Shown here: positions 1 to 8,769 of the stretch, one piece after another
How the letters are laid out: each line of letters begins with the position of its first letter
Position numbering within the stretch: the first letter of the stretch is position 1
The notes under the pieces: model-generated
What the model was told of the DNA's origin: nothing
Database searches by the model: none
What the model saw: the letters and a program-made list of their open reading frames with translations, nothing else
Position numbers and translations under genes: made by a program
Source of the DNA: Caballeronia concitans
GTDB taxonomy: Bacteria; Pseudomonadota; Gammaproteobacteria; Burkholderiales; Burkholderiaceae
Assembly: GCF_001544615.1 (NCBI RefSeq)
Contig: NZ_FCNV02000001.1
Location: 124,001-188,000 of the forward strand
Length of the DNA stretch: 64,000 bases
Direction: 5' to 3'

Positions 1-502
1 TGACCTGCACCTTGCTGCCGTTCGCGCTCGCGCCCGCGCCGCCGACGACGAGGTTGCCCTGCGCCATCGCGTAGACCTGGCCGTCCGCGCCCTTCAGCGG
101 CGACATGAGCAGCGTGCCGCCGCGCAGACTCTTCGCGTTACCGAGCGACGAAACAGTCACGTCGATCGCTTCGCCGGGACGCGAGAACGGCGGCAGCGTC
201 GCCGTCACCATCACGGCGGCGACGTTCTTCAACTGCATGTTTTGCGTCGTCGCCGGATTCACGGTGATGCCCAGGTTGCCGAGCATGTTCGTGAGCGACT
301 GCGTGGTGAACGGCGTCTGCATGGTCTGGTCGCCGGTGCCGTCGAGACCCACGACGAGGCCGTAGCCGATCAGCGGGTTGTCGCGCACGCCCTGGAACGA
401 GACGAGATCCTTGAGACGTTCGGCGTGCGCATGCTGCGCGGCGCCGATGGCGACCAGCGCGGCCGCGAGCGAGAACGAAACGAAACGTTGGAGCGGAGTC
501 AT
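1..502 (-). CDS. flgI: Flagellar P-ring protein FlgI (partial, C-terminus off the left edge)
   Basis: FlgI polymerises into the periplasmic P-ring that acts as a bushing for the flagellar rod in the peptidoglycan layer. The 167 codons present begin with a Sec signal peptide ending in an AHA motif near residue 27. They continue with the family-typical stretches [20 protein letters not shown] and [20 protein letters not shown]. The ATG lies two bases after the flgH stop, so the two ring genes are transcriptionally and probably translationally coupled. The reading frame stays open to base 1, and the rest of the roughly 370-residue protein lies outside the window. It is the last visible gene of the flgBCDEFGHI operon. 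Confidence 0.93.
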   Translation of the reverse strand, partial: MTPLQRFVSFSLAAALVAIGAAQHAHAERLKDLVSFQGVRDNPLIGYGLVVGLDGTGDQTMQTPFTTQSLTNMLGNLGITVNPATTQNMQLKNVAAVMVTATLPPFSRPGEAIDVTVSSLGNAKSLRGGTLLMSPLKGADGQVYAMAQGNLVVGGAGASANGSKVQV

Positions 503-504
503 GA

Positions 505-1188
505 TCAGAACGGCGCGACGTTGAGGAAGAAGCGTTGGAGCCAGCCCATGTTCTCCGCTTCGTCGATATAGCCCTTCGCCGAATATTCGATCTTCGCGTC
601 GGCGATTTGCGTGGAGTACACGGTGTTGCTGCCCGAGATGGTCGTCGGATTGACGACGCCCGAGAAGCGCACGAATTCGTTGCCCTGGTTGATGAGCATC
701 TGCTTCTCGCCGCTCACCATCAGGTTCCCGTTCGGCAGCACTTCGGTGACGGTCACGGTCAGCGTGCCGCTGAACGTGTTGGCCGCGCTCGCGCCGCCCG
801 CCGCCGTGAACTTGTTCGCGCCGGTCGCCGAGAGATTCGTGTTGTTGAAGAGACCGCCGAAGATGCCGGGCGTCGTCGGCACCGCGAACGAGCCGGAGCC
901 GCCGCGGTTGGTGTTCGCCGCCGACGACTTCGTCGCGTTGACGTTTTCGGAAATCACGATCGTCAGGATGTCGCCGACATTGCGCGGCCGCTGGTCTTCG
1001 AAAAGCGGCCGGCCCGCGTAGCCCGCGTTGTAGATCGCGCCGGGCGAGCGCGTGCCGGAAGGCGGCTGCGGCGGACGCGCGGTCATCGGCTGCTGGATGA
1101 TCGGCTCTTTCGGCACGAGGCCGCATGCGGCCAGCGCGGAAAACAGCGCCGCCGTCGAGGCACGCGCGAGGAGGTGTTTAAGCGACAT
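505..1188 (-). CDS. flgH: Flagellar L-ring lipoprotein FlgH
   Basis: FlgH forms the outer-membrane L-ring around the rod. The 227-residue product has a lipoprotein signal peptide with lipobox LAAC, so Cys22 is the predicted lipidated residue. The mature part has the family signatures [17 protein letters not shown]-like (here [17 protein letters not shown]) and [16 protein letters not shown]. Length fits the family (about 220-235). The ATG at 1188 follows a 76-bp spacer after flgG, in which I see no promoter or terminator. The next gene is flgI, two bases downstream. A probable operon member. Confidence 0.96.
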   Translation of the reverse strand: MSLKHLLARASTAALFSALAACGLVPKEPIIQQPMTARPPQPPSGTRSPGAIYNAGYAGRPLFEDQRPRNVGDILTIVISENVNATKSSAANTNRGGSGSFAVPTTPGIFGGLFNNTNLSATGANKFTAAGGASAANTFSGTLTVTVTEVLPNGNLMVSGEKQMLINQGNEFVRFSGVVNPTTISGSNTVYSTQIADAKIEYSAKGYIDEAENMGWLQRFFLNVAPF

Positions 1189-1264
1189 CTTGATAACTCG
1201 TTTGATGCGAAATGTAGCGCTAGTGTGACGCCATCCTCGCGAATTCCATCCGTCGAATAGAGGG

Positions 1265-2053
1265 TTAAACCTGCATTTGCGAGAGCGTCTGCAGCATCTG
1301 GTCGGACGTCGTCACGGCCTTGCTGTTGATTTCGTACGCGCGCTGCGTCTGGATCATGTTGACGAGTTCCTGCACCACGTTCACGTTCGACGCTTCCACG
1401 TAGCCTTGCTGTAGCGAGCCCGCGCCGTTCAGTCCCGGCTGCGACACGTTCGGCGCGCCCGAGCTGCCCGTCTCGGAGAACAGGTTTTCGCCGCGCGCTT
1501 CGAGACCGGCCGGGTTGATGAACGTCGCGAGCTGAATGGCGCCGACGTTCGTGGCGGCCGTCGTGCCCGGCTGCGTGATCGATACCGTGCCGTCCGAGCC
1601 GATGGTGATCGACGTCGCGTTCTGCGGAATGGTGATCGCCGGATTCAGCTGGTAGCCGCTCGACGTCACGAGCTGGCCTTGCGCGTTGGTCTGGAAGGAG
1701 CCGTCGCGCGTGTAGGCGGTGGTGCCGTCGGGCATCGTCACCTGAAAGAAGCCTTGACCGTTGATGGCGACGTCCTTCGAATTGCCCGTCTGCTGCAGAT
1801 TGCCCTGCGTGTAGAGGCGCTCGGTCGCGACTTGCTGCACGCCGGTGCCGAGCTGAATGCCCGAGGCGAGTTCGGTTTGCTGCGTCGAGTTCGCGCCCGG
1901 CTGGCGGGTCGTCTGATACAGCAGGTCCTCGAACACCGCGCGCGAACCCTTGAAGCCGTTGGTGGCCACGTTCGCGAGGTTGTTCGAGATCACGTCCATC
2001 TGCGCTTGCTGCGCGTTCATGCCGGTCGCGGCGATGTAAAGAGAGCGATTCAT
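1265..2053 (-). CDS. flgG: Flagellar distal rod protein FlgG
   Basis: FlgG builds the distal rod that crosses the periplasm inside the P and L rings. It is 262 residues, the usual length (260-262). The N-terminal rod/hook signature [12 protein letters not shown] is at residues 24-35. The C-terminal flg_bbr_C helix contains [20 protein letters not shown]. Both termini form the coiled-coil core shared by axial proteins. The gene is 26 bp downstream of flgF and on the same strand. FlgF and FlgG are paralogues. This one is called FlgG from its [16 protein letters not shown] start and its canonical length. Confidence 0.96.
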   Translation of the reverse strand: MNRSLYIAATGMNAQQAQMDVISNNLANVATNGFKGSRAVFEDLLYQTTRQPGANSTQQTELASGIQLGTGVQQVATERLYTQGNLQQTGNSKDVAINGQGFFQVTMPDGTTAYTRDGSFQTNAQGQLVTSSGYQLNPAITIPQNATSITIGSDGTVSITQPGTTAATNVGAIQLATFINPAGLEARGENLFSETGSSGAPNVSQPGLNGAGSLQQGYVEASNVNVVQELVNMIQTQRAYEINSKAVTTSDQMLQTLSQMQV

Positions 2054-2079
2054 GTTCGTTTCCTGGTGTGCTTCGCCGC

Positions 2080-2832
2080 TTAGGAGAAGTTAAGCAGCTT
2101 GTTGGCCGATTGTTCGTTCTGGTCCGCCGATTCCATCAGCTTCGTCTGCATCTGGAACTGGCGCGCGTTGGTGATCATCGAGACCATCGCGGAGACCGGA
2201 TTCACGTTGCTGCCTTCGAGCGCGCCGCCGGCCACGACCACGCTCGGGTCCGCATCGGCGGGGTCGCCGGATGCAGTGCGATACAGGCCGTCGTCGCCGC
2301 GCGTGAGCGTCGCCGGATCGGGATTCACGAGCTTCAGCTGATCGACGGTGGCGATCGCGGTGGGCGGATCGCCCGGAATCAGCGCGGAGATCGTCCCGTC
2401 TTTGCCGATGGTCACTTCGGCGCCCGGCGGCACCGACAGCGGGCCGCCGTTGCCGAGCACCGGCAGGTTGTTCGCCGTGACGAGCTGGCCGTTCTGATCG
2501 ACGTGCAGATTTCCTGCGCGCGTGTACGCCTCGCCGCCGTCCGCCGTTTGCACGGACAGCCAGCCCGGTCCCTGAACGGCCACGTCGAGCGGATTGCCGG
2601 TCTGCTGGATCGGGCCGGCGGAGTAATCGGCGGTCGGCGTCGACGAGAGCACGAAGGTGCGCGTCGAGCCGTCGGCGGACTGGTTCTCGAACGACATCGG
2701 CACCTGACGGAACGCCGCGAGCTGCGCCTTGAAACCCGTGGTCGATGCGTTCGCGAGGTTGTTCGCGACGACGGCTTGCTGCTCGAGCGACTGGCTTGCG
2801 CCGGTCATCGCGGTGTAGATCAGACGGTCCAT
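2080..2832 (-). CDS. flgF: Flagellar proximal rod protein FlgF
   Basis: FlgF is a proximal-rod subunit joining the MS-ring/FliE side to the distal rod. The 250-residue protein starts [20 protein letters not shown] and carries the axial-protein motif [12 protein letters not shown]. It ends with a rod-type helix, [18 protein letters not shown]. Length and start match FlgF rather than FlgG. The gene lies 37 bp after flgE and 26 bp before flgG on the same strand, inside the flg operon. Confidence 0.95.
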   Translation of the reverse strand: MDRLIYTAMTGASQSLEQQAVVANNLANASTTGFKAQLAAFRQVPMSFENQSADGSTRTFVLSSTPTADYSAGPIQQTGNPLDVAVQGPGWLSVQTADGGEAYTRAGNLHVDQNGQLVTANNLPVLGNGGPLSVPPGAEVTIGKDGTISALIPGDPPTAIATVDQLKLVNPDPATLTRGDDGLYRTASGDPADADPSVVVAGGALEGSNVNPVSAMVSMITNARQFQMQTKLMESADQNEQSANKLLNFS

Positions 2833-2869
2833 GAATCGCTTTCCTGTTTCCTATGCGTGCGGACGCCGC

Positions 2870-4138
2870 TTACAGATTGATCAGCGTCTGGTCGACGGTC
2901 TGCTGCGTCTTGATCGTTTGCGCGTTCGCCTGATAGTTGCGCTGCGCGGTGATCAGGTCCACGAGCTCGTGCGTCAGGTCCACGTTCGAGTCTTCCACCG
3001 CGCCGCCTTGCAGCGTGCCGTGGTTCGTCGAGCCGGGCACGCCCACTTGCGCCGCGCCCGAAGCCGCCGTCTGCGCGTACACGTTGCCGCCGAGGTTCTG
3101 CAGGCCGTTCTGGTTGTTGAAGTTGGCGATGGCGACCTGGCCGAGCGCTTTCGTTTCGCCGTTCGAGTAGTTGCCGGTCAGCATGCCGTCCGTGCCGACG
3201 CTGAAGCCCGTCAGTTCGCCCGTGCTGTTGCCGTCCTGATGCAGGTTCGACAGGCCGCTCGTCGCGCCGTACTGGGTCGTGCCGGACAGATCGAGCGTGA
3301 TCGTTTGCGTCGCGCCCGTCGTTTTGTCGGCGCCGTTGGGAATCGTGAACGTGAACTTGGTGCCGCCGCTCGTCGGCACGCTGACGCCCGGCTTTGACGT
3401 GGACGACAACGCCGTGCCCGTCAGCGCGCCCGACGAATTGAAGCTCACCGAGCCGAGGTCGGTCTGCTGCGAGACGGGGTCGCCGTAGCCGGCATACGCT
3501 TCCCACGTACCGGTGTCGGTCTTGGTGAAGTAGACGGACACTTTCTGCGTGCCGCCGAGCGAGTCGTACACATCCACCGAAGTCGATGCGTTGTACGTGT
3601 TGCCGTTGGTCGGATCGAAGCCGGAAACGGGCTTGTCCGGGTCCTGCGAGTTCAGGTTGAACGCCGCGGTGATGGTTTTCGTCGCGCTCGGCGCGATGTT
3701 CGCGGTCGGAACGGTCAGCGGCACCGTGCTCGCGCTGTTGACGACGCCGCCCGAATCGGCTGCGTAGCCCATCAGTTGCAGGCCGGCCGAGTTGACGATC
3801 TTGCCGCTGTCGTCCAGATGGAACACGCCGTTGCGCGAATACACGATCGAGCCGTTGTTCGACAGCTGATAGAAGCCGTTGCCGTTGATGGCGACGTCGA
3901 GCGCCTGGTTGGTCGTCGTGATCGTGCCTTGCGAGAACTGCTGCTGCACTTCCGCGAGGCGCGTGCCGATGCCGATCTGGTTCGACACGGCCGTGGCCAT
4001 GGAACTCGCGTACATGTCGGCGAACTGCGCGGCGCCCTGCTTGAAGCCGACGGTATTCGAGTTCGCGATGTTGTTGCCGATCACATCGAGGTCGCTCGAC
4101 GCGGCGCCCAGACCGCTCAATGCTTGTTGGTAGCTCAT
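2870..4138 (-). CDS. flgE: Flagellar hook protein FlgE
   Basis: FlgE is the subunit of the hook, the universal joint between rod and filament, and is exported by the FlhA/FlhB apparatus. The 422-residue product has the N-terminal rod/hook domain (MSYQQALSGLGAASSDLDVIG, with GNNIANSNTVGFK following), a variable Ser/Thr/Gly-rich middle (roughly residues 90-340), and the conserved C-terminal helix DLTHELVDLITAQRNYQANA. Length is normal for betaproteobacterial hooks. It is preceded by the hook cap gene flgD (46-bp gap) and followed by flgF. Confidence 0.96.
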   Translation of the reverse strand: MSYQQALSGLGAASSDLDVIGNNIANSNTVGFKQGAAQFADMYASSMATAVSNQIGIGTRLAEVQQQFSQGTITTTNQALDVAINGNGFYQLSNNGSIVYSRNGVFHLDDSGKIVNSAGLQLMGYAADSGGVVNSASTVPLTVPTANIAPSATKTITAAFNLNSQDPDKPVSGFDPTNGNTYNASTSVDVYDSLGGTQKVSVYFTKTDTGTWEAYAGYGDPVSQQTDLGSVSFNSSGALTGTALSSTSKPGVSVPTSGGTKFTFTIPNGADKTTGATQTITLDLSGTTQYGATSGLSNLHQDGNSTGELTGFSVGTDGMLTGNYSNGETKALGQVAIANFNNQNGLQNLGGNVYAQTAASGAAQVGVPGSTNHGTLQGGAVEDSNVDLTHELVDLITAQRNYQANAQTIKTQQTVDQTLINL

Positions 4139-4184
4139 GTTTGTCTCTTGGCCGGACGTGTCCCGGCATCAAAGGAATGGGGAA

Positions 4185-4907
4185 TCAAAGAATCGAGGCG
4201 ACGCTGGACAGCGCGACCGTCGAACCGTTCGCGAGCTTGAGGCCCGGCGCGCCGCCCGACATCTGCACGACGCTCTGCACCTGCGAAGCCGCGAGCGTCG
4301 TCGCGGTCGCCTGCTGGCCGTTGATCGTGCCTTGCGCGGTGATCGTGTAGCTGCCGTCCGCGAGCGTGGCGCCCTTCGAATCGACCGGCTTCCAGCCCGA
4401 TACCGGCACGACGCCCGCGCCTTGCGCGCCGAGATCGAGCGTGTTGACGATGTTCCCCGACTTGTCCTTCACGACGATCTGCAGGTCGCTGACATCGTTG
4501 GCGAGCTGCACGCCGAAGTTCGACGACGCGCCGCTCGACACGCTCACCGTGTTGCCCGGCGCGAGCACGTTCGAGCCGATGAGCATCGCGGCTTGCGTCG
4601 ACTGGCCGGCGGAGAGTTGCGTCGCGAGCGAGCTGAGCGACGTGTTCAACTGGCCGATGCCCGACACGGTGTTGATCTGCGCGAGCTGCGAAGTCATCTG
4701 CGAGCTGTCGGCGGGATTGGTCGGGTCCTGGTTCTTGAGCTGCGTCACGAGCAGCGTCAGGAACGTGTTCTGCAGATCCGAGGCGGACGTGCCGCTCGTG
4801 CCGCTGCTGCTGGATGCCGACGACGCGCTCGACGCGCCGTTCATGGTGTCGAGCAGCGTCTGCGACACGGTGGTGCCGTTGCTGCCGATCGAGGTGTTGG
4901 TGGTCAC
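4185..4907 (-). CDS. flgD: Flagellar hook capping/assembly protein FlgD
   Basis: FlgD caps the growing hook so that exported FlgE subunits polymerise, and it is shed when the hook is complete. The 240-residue product has the conserved N-terminal motif LLVTQLKNQDPTNPADSSQ (about residues 52-70) and a C-terminal FlgD Ig-like/tudor region. Residues 24-44 are a Ser/Gly/Thr-rich low-complexity segment. The start codon is GTG at 4907, with a TGAGGAT ribosome-binding site about seven bases upstream; no in-frame ATG would preserve the conserved N-terminus. flgC precedes it by 22 bp. Confidence 0.94.
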   Translation of the reverse strand: MTTNTSIGSNGTTVSQTLLDTMNGASSASSASSSSGTSGTSASDLQNTFLTLLVTQLKNQDPTNPADSSQMTSQLAQINTVSGIGQLNTSLSSLATQLSAGQSTQAAMLIGSNVLAPGNTVSVSSGASSNFGVQLANDVSDLQIVVKDKSGNIVNTLDLGAQGAGVVPVSGWKPVDSKGATLADGSYTITAQGTINGQQATATTLAASQVQSVVQMSGGAPGLKLANGSTVALSSVASIL

Positions 4908-4929
4908 GGGTTAATCCTCAGAGTCCGGT

Positions 4930-5355
4930 TCAGGTTCCGATGGTCAAAGTCTTGAGCATCAATTGCTTGGCGGTATTGAGCGTCTCGACGTTCGCCTGGT
5001 AGGAACGCGACGCGGAAATCATGTTGACCATCTCCTGCACGGGATCGACGTTCGGCAGCGTCACGTAGCCGTCCGCGTTCGCCGCCGGGTTGCTCGGGTC
5101 GTAGCTGGTTTTCATGGGACTCGGATCGTCGATGACGCCCGTGACCTGCACGCCGCCGACCTGCTGGCCGGAGCCGCTTTTCGCGCCGCCGAGCGGATCG
5201 ACGGCGAACACGACCTGCTTCGCCTTGTACGGCTGGCCGTCCGGGCCGGTCGTGCTGTCCGCGTTCGCGAGATTCGACGCGGTCACGTTCAGGCGCTGCG
5301 CCTGAGCCGACATCGCCGAACCGGCGACGCTGAATATGTTCATCAATGAAGGCAT
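4930..5355 (-). CDS. flgC: Flagellar proximal rod protein FlgC
   Basis: FlgC is a short proximal-rod subunit. The 141-residue product has the rod motif [20 protein letters not shown] and the C-terminal [20 protein letters not shown] helix typical of FlgC. The ATG at 5355 has AAGGGAAG upstream. A second in-frame ATG four codons later (5343) is also possible, since many FlgC proteins begin at the residue equivalent to Phe-Ser of [10 protein letters not shown]. The gene sits between flgB (28 bp) and flgD (22 bp). Confidence 0.95.
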   Translation of the reverse strand: MPSLMNIFSVAGSAMSAQAQRLNVTASNLANADSTTGPDGQPYKAKQVVFAVDPLGGAKSGSGQQVGGVQVTGVIDDPSPMKTSYDPSNPAANADGYVTLPNVDPVQEMVNMISASRSYQANVETLNTAKQLMLKTLTIGT

Positions 5356-5383
5356 GGCTTCCCTTAACCTTTCTTAATTGCGC

Positions 5384-5869
5384 TTAGCTGTTGGACGTGA
5401 TGGCGGACAGCATCGACTTGATCTGCGAGCTGAGCACCGTCATGCCGGCTTCGAAGTGCAGCGCGTTGTCCGCGAACTGCACGCGCTCGGCGTCGAGATC
5501 GACGGTGTTGCCGTCGAGCGATGGCTGGCTCGGCACGCGATACGCGAGCCGGCCGTAGTCGTCGCTCGGACCGCCGGATGCGGCGAGCGTCGACGTGCCG
5601 GACATGTGACCCTTCGCGGTCACGGCCATCGACGCGCCGCTGCTGATCGAGACCGGCTGCGCCATCTTGAGCGTCGCTGCATTCGATGCCGATGCGCCGC
5701 CGCCCTGCTTCAGCGCGCCGGCGAGCGCGGTCGAGAAATCGACGTCGCGCGCCTTGTAGCCGGGCGTGTCGGCGTTGGCGATATTCGACGACAGCAGTTC
5801 CTGCCGGTAAGCGCGTACGTCGAGCGCCTCGCGGCCGAACGCGAATTCCTTGTCGAGCTTGTCTAGCAT
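5384..5869 (-). CDS. flgB: Flagellar proximal rod protein FlgB
   Basis: FlgB is a proximal-rod subunit and the first gene of the flgBCDEFGHI operon. The 161-residue product starts MLDKLDKEFAFGREALDVRA and has the rod signature SSNIANADTPGYKARDVDF, then a C-terminal helix ending with SSQIKSMLSAITSNS. The reading frame stays open 23 codons further upstream, but the chosen ATG matches the family N-terminus and length. The gene is divergent from flgA, as in enterobacteria. Confidence 0.94.
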   Translation of the reverse strand: MLDKLDKEFAFGREALDVRAYRQELLSSNIANADTPGYKARDVDFSTALAGALKQGGGASASNAATLKMAQPVSISSGASMAVTAKGHMSGTSTLAASGGPSDDYGRLAYRVPSQPSLDGNTVDLDAERVQFADNALHFEAGMTVLSSQIKSMLSAITSNS

Positions 5870-6158
5870 TCCCGGGGTTCCCCAAGTTCGTTGTGTCGCA
5901 TACGCCCAGCGCACCGCGCGGGCCTTTTTGCATGACACGCATCTTAGGAGCGGCGCGCAATTACTAATCCGATGAATAACCGGGAAACGCGGCCTCTATT
6001 CGAGGCTTGGACGCGGCGCGGCGTATCTAGAATCTGGGTCGTGGTGAGAAGCCGGCGTTTTTCCGGCGCTCGGCCGGTGGCCGCCGTGGGCGGATCGAAT
6101 GAATCGATGAATCGAATAACGCGTGTGCGCCTTGGCGCGGCGAGCGAGGAGTGAAGTG
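5870..6158. promoter_or_regulatory. Divergent flgB/flgA control region
   Basis: This 289-bp spacer between the divergent flgB and flgA genes must carry both class II flagellar promoters. It contains an iterated GAATSGATGA-like element at 6094-6119 (three spaced copies of ATCGAAT/GAATCGAT) and a GCCGG-loop-CCGGC hairpin at 6052-6069. I could not identify a clear FlhDC box or a sigma-70 pair, so no promoter is placed. In enterobacteria this region binds FlhDC; that is inference here. Confidence 0.35.
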
Positions 6159-7490
6159 ATGAGCAGGTCCGCCAGGCATCCGTCGAACGCAGCGGCGCGT
6201 CGTGCAGCGTCGTTTGCACGCAGCGCGTCGCGGTGCGTGGCGGGCGTGTCGCTCTTCGTCGGCGTGGCCGCGGGCGCGTTCGCGCAGCAAAGCGACGGCT
6301 TCATCGCGATTCCCGGCAACGCGGAGACGAATCCGTCGGCGGTGGCGGATATGGCGAAGGGGCTGGGTGCGAAGCCTGCCGCTGCGCCCGTGGCCGTCGC
6401 TGCGCCGGCGCCCGCGCCGTATCTTGCGCCTGCGCCCGGCTATCGCGCCGCGACGAAAGCCGCCGATGCCGCCATGCGCCACGCCGCGCTCGCGCTCGAT
6501 GCCCGCGCCGAAGCCGCCGACGACGCAATGGACGACGCCAGCGGGATGATCGTCATTCCCGGAACCGGCGAGGCGAAGCCCGCTGCTGCTGCGGTTGCTG
6601 CGGTTGCCGCGGTTGCTGCCGTTGCGCCTGCAAAGCCGGTGTCGCCCGTCAAGCCGGCCGCATCGCGCGATGTGATTCCGGTCCTCGTCACGCGCGACGA
6701 CACAGCCGTGTCCCGCAACGCCGGCGCGCGTCCGATCGCGGCACGCGAGGCATCGCCGGTCAAGCGCGCGAATTACGCGCCCGCGAGCGCGGACGCCGCT
6801 TCTCCGATTAAGCGCGTGAGCTTTTCGCCTTCGTCGGCAGCGACGCAAGCGCCGGCAGCCGCCGCCACGATGCAGGACGGCGAAGCCATCCGCGCCGCTG
6901 CGCTCTCATTCTTGCAGCAACAGACCGCGGGCCTGCCCGGCAAGGTCGAGATCACCGTCACGCCCGTTTTCCCGCGCGGCCTCGCCGCCTGCTCGGCGCT
7001 CGATCCGTTCATGCCCACGGGCGCGCGTCTCTGGGGCCGCGTGACGGTCGGCGTGCGCTGCGTCGGCGAGCGCCCGTGGACGCTGTATGTCCAGGCGCGC
7101 ATCTCGATCAACGCGACGTACTACACCGCCGCGCGCGCCATTTCGCCGGGCGAAGTGCTCGCCAGCGCCGACCTCGTCGCCCGCGACGGCGATCTCACCG
7201 CGATGCCGCAAGCCGTCGTCACCGATCCGTCGCAGGCGGTCGGCGCGGTCGCGTTGTCGCGCGTGCCGGCGGGCCTGCCGCTGCGCACCGACATGCTGCG
7301 CGCGGCCAGTTCCGTGGCGATCGGCCAGACGGTTCATGTGGTCGCGGACGGCTCCGGCTTCTCCATTTCCGCCGAAGGCAGCGCGATGAACAACGCCGCG
7401 CCCGGCCAGCAAATCCGCGTGAAAACGGCGGGGGGCCAGATCATCACGGGCGTCGTGAAGGACAGTCAAACGGTGGAGATCCGGATGTAA
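6159..7490 (+). CDS. flgA: P-ring assembly chaperone FlgA with a long low-complexity N-terminal extension
   Basis: FlgA is the periplasmic chaperone that helps FlgI assemble the P-ring. The ATG at 6159 is preceded by GCGAGGAGTGA; an earlier in-frame ATG lacks a site. Residues 1-42 form a signal peptide ending AFA. The conserved FlgA part (SAF domain plus ChapFlgA-type domain) runs from about residue 238 to the end (443), with CSALDPFMPTGARLWGRVTV and ISPGEVLASADLVARDGDL. Between them is about 195 residues of Ala/Pro/Val-rich sequence containing a duplicated motif, GFIAIPGNAE (near residue 47) and GMIVIPGTGE (near residue 129), and an AAVAAVAAVAAV tract. Enterobacterial FlgA is only about 220 residues, so the extension is unusual. 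Confidence 0.9.
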   Translation: MSRSARHPSNAAARRAASFARSASRCVAGVSLFVGVAAGAFAQQSDGFIAIPGNAETNPSAVADMAKGLGAKPAAAPVAVAAPAPAPYLAPAPGYRAATKAADAAMRHAALALDARAEAADDAMDDASGMIVIPGTGEAKPAAAAVAAVAAVAAVAPAKPVSPVKPAASRDVIPVLVTRDDTAVSRNAGARPIAAREASPVKRANYAPASADAASPIKRVSFSPSSAATQAPAAAATMQDGEAIRAAALSFLQQQTAGLPGKVEITVTPVFPRGLAACSALDPFMPTGARLWGRVTVGVRCVGERPWTLYVQARISINATYYTAARAISPGEVLASADLVARDGDLTAMPQAVVTDPSQAVGAVALSRVPAGLPLRTDMLRAASSVAIGQTVHVVADGSGFSISAEGSAMNNAAPGQQIRVKTAGGQIITGVVKDSQTVEIRM

Positions 7491-7657
7491 AGACGCGCTG
7501 GCCGTCCATTCCCGACCGGGCCAGCGCAGTCCAGACCGCACCGAAAAGCGTCACCGACCCGATGTTTCATTTTGTTGCAATTCCAGCGAATCCCCGTCCG
7601 GCAAGGCTTTCCGGGCGATGATCGCGCCGAACGTGTGCTGCGCCACAGAGGCCAGGG

Positions 7658-7685
7658 TAAAGTTTTCCAAACCCACCGCCGATAA
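7658..7685 (+). promoter_or_regulatory. Sigma-28 (FliA) class III promoter of flgM
   Basis: The -35 element TAAAGTTT (7658-7665) and the -10 element GCCGATAA (7678-7685) both match the enterobacterial FliA consensus exactly, separated by 12 bp (consensus 11). The -10 ends 20 bp before the flgM ATG. This gives flgM a FliA-driven promoter in addition to any read-through from flgA, as in the classical flagellar checkpoint. FliA itself is encoded at 25991-26722. Confidence 0.92.
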
Positions 7686-7705
7686 AGGACTCAACACGTT
7701 CGGGA

Positions 7706-8041
7706 ATGGACATCGTGAAAATCGAATCGAAAAGCAACACCACTCTGGCGAGCCTGCAAGACGGCGCGCAACGTGCATCGCAAGGCGATGCGAAAACTGC
7801 CGCAACCACCGCGCCGGCCAATGACGTGAAAGCGGGCGGGACATCGACGGTCAGCCTGTCGACGTTGTCGTCCGACCTGCGCGCATCGAACGGTTCGGAC
7901 ATCGATACGGCGAAAGTCGAATCGATCAAGGCCGCGATCCGCGACGGCAGCCTGAAGATGGACACCAGCAAGATCGCCGACGGCATTTTGAGCACCGCGC
8001 GCGACCTGCTGCAAACGAGAACCCCGCCGACCGGCGGCTGA
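7706..8041 (+). CDS. flgM: Anti-sigma-28 factor FlgM
   Basis: FlgM binds FliA until the hook-basal body is finished, then is exported, releasing class III transcription. The 111-residue product is Ser/Thr/Ala-rich and probably disordered in its first half. It has the FlgM C-terminal FliA-binding helices, with VSLSTLSSDLR (residues 49-59) and VESIKAAIRDGSLKMDTSKI. Length (about 97-115) is typical. It lies 215 bp after flgA with its own sigma-28 promoter and 83 bp before flgN. Confidence 0.94.
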   Translation: MDIVKIESKSNTTLASLQDGAQRASQGDAKTAATTAPANDVKAGGTSTVSLSTLSSDLRASNGSDIDTAKVESIKAAIRDGSLKMDTSKIADGILSTARDLLQTRTPPTGG

Positions 8042-8124
8042 AACGCAACGACCCGGGCTCGCCCGGAACACGACGTGGACAGCGCCGGGCGGCTTCGACC
8101 CAACCCGCGTTTTAGCGAGCTGCA

Positions 8125-8559
8125 ATGAGAGACGCCCTGCTTGCCACTGTCATCGAAGAAGTCGCCGCCGTTCAGGCGTTCGAATCCCTCCTCGCCCACG
8201 AGGAAAAAGCGCTGATCGCCGCGCAGCCGCTCGCCGAGCTGCCGGGGATCATCGAGGAAAAGACGGCGCTGACCGAGCGCATCGGCACACTCGAGAAGCA
8301 GCGCGACGCGCAACTTGGCGCGCTCGGGCTGCCGGGCGGATTCATCGGCATGGAAGCCGCCGCCGAAACCGATGCGCAGATCGCCGAGCAATGGGCGCTG
8401 CTGTGCGCCGCCGCCCGCCGCGCGAAACAGGGCAACAACAACAACGGCGTGCTGATCCGCACGCGCATGGAATACAACCGCAAGGCGCTCGCGGCGTTGC
8501 AGGTCGCGCCGTCGAAAGCCGGTTTCTACGGCCCGGACGGGCGCGTGCCCGGCGCCTGA
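8125..8559 (+). CDS. flgN: Flagellar export chaperone FlgN
   Basis: FlgN is the cytoplasmic chaperone for the hook-filament junction proteins FlgK and FlgL. The 144-residue product is almost entirely predicted helix, with heptad-like EEKTALTERIGTLEKQRDAQ. It ends with the NRKALAALQVAPSKAGFYGP segment typical of FlgN, which resembles FlgK/FlgL C-terminal mimicry. It is 83 bp downstream of flgM on the same strand, as expected for flgAMN. The proteins it serves are not encoded in the window. Confidence 0.9.
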   Translation: MRDALLATVIEEVAAVQAFESLLAHEEKALIAAQPLAELPGIIEEKTALTERIGTLEKQRDAQLGALGLPGGFIGMEAAAETDAQIAEQWALLCAAARRAKQGNNNNGVLIRTRMEYNRKALAALQVAPSKAGFYGPDGRVPGA

Positions 8560-8769
8560 CGCGCGTTTCTCCTCTATTCTCGCGGCGCATGACTTCACCG
8601 GTCATGCGCCGTTTCCATTGCGCTTCCGCTATCCGTCGATTAACCCGGTTTTTGCGAGCCTAATCCGCCGATGGCTGCTCGACGCCTTCCGCAATAATCG
8701 CCTCCATCAGAAAACGGCTCGATGCCGTTTGCAACCTGCTGGACAGCGAAGTACGGAGCGGAGCACGCG

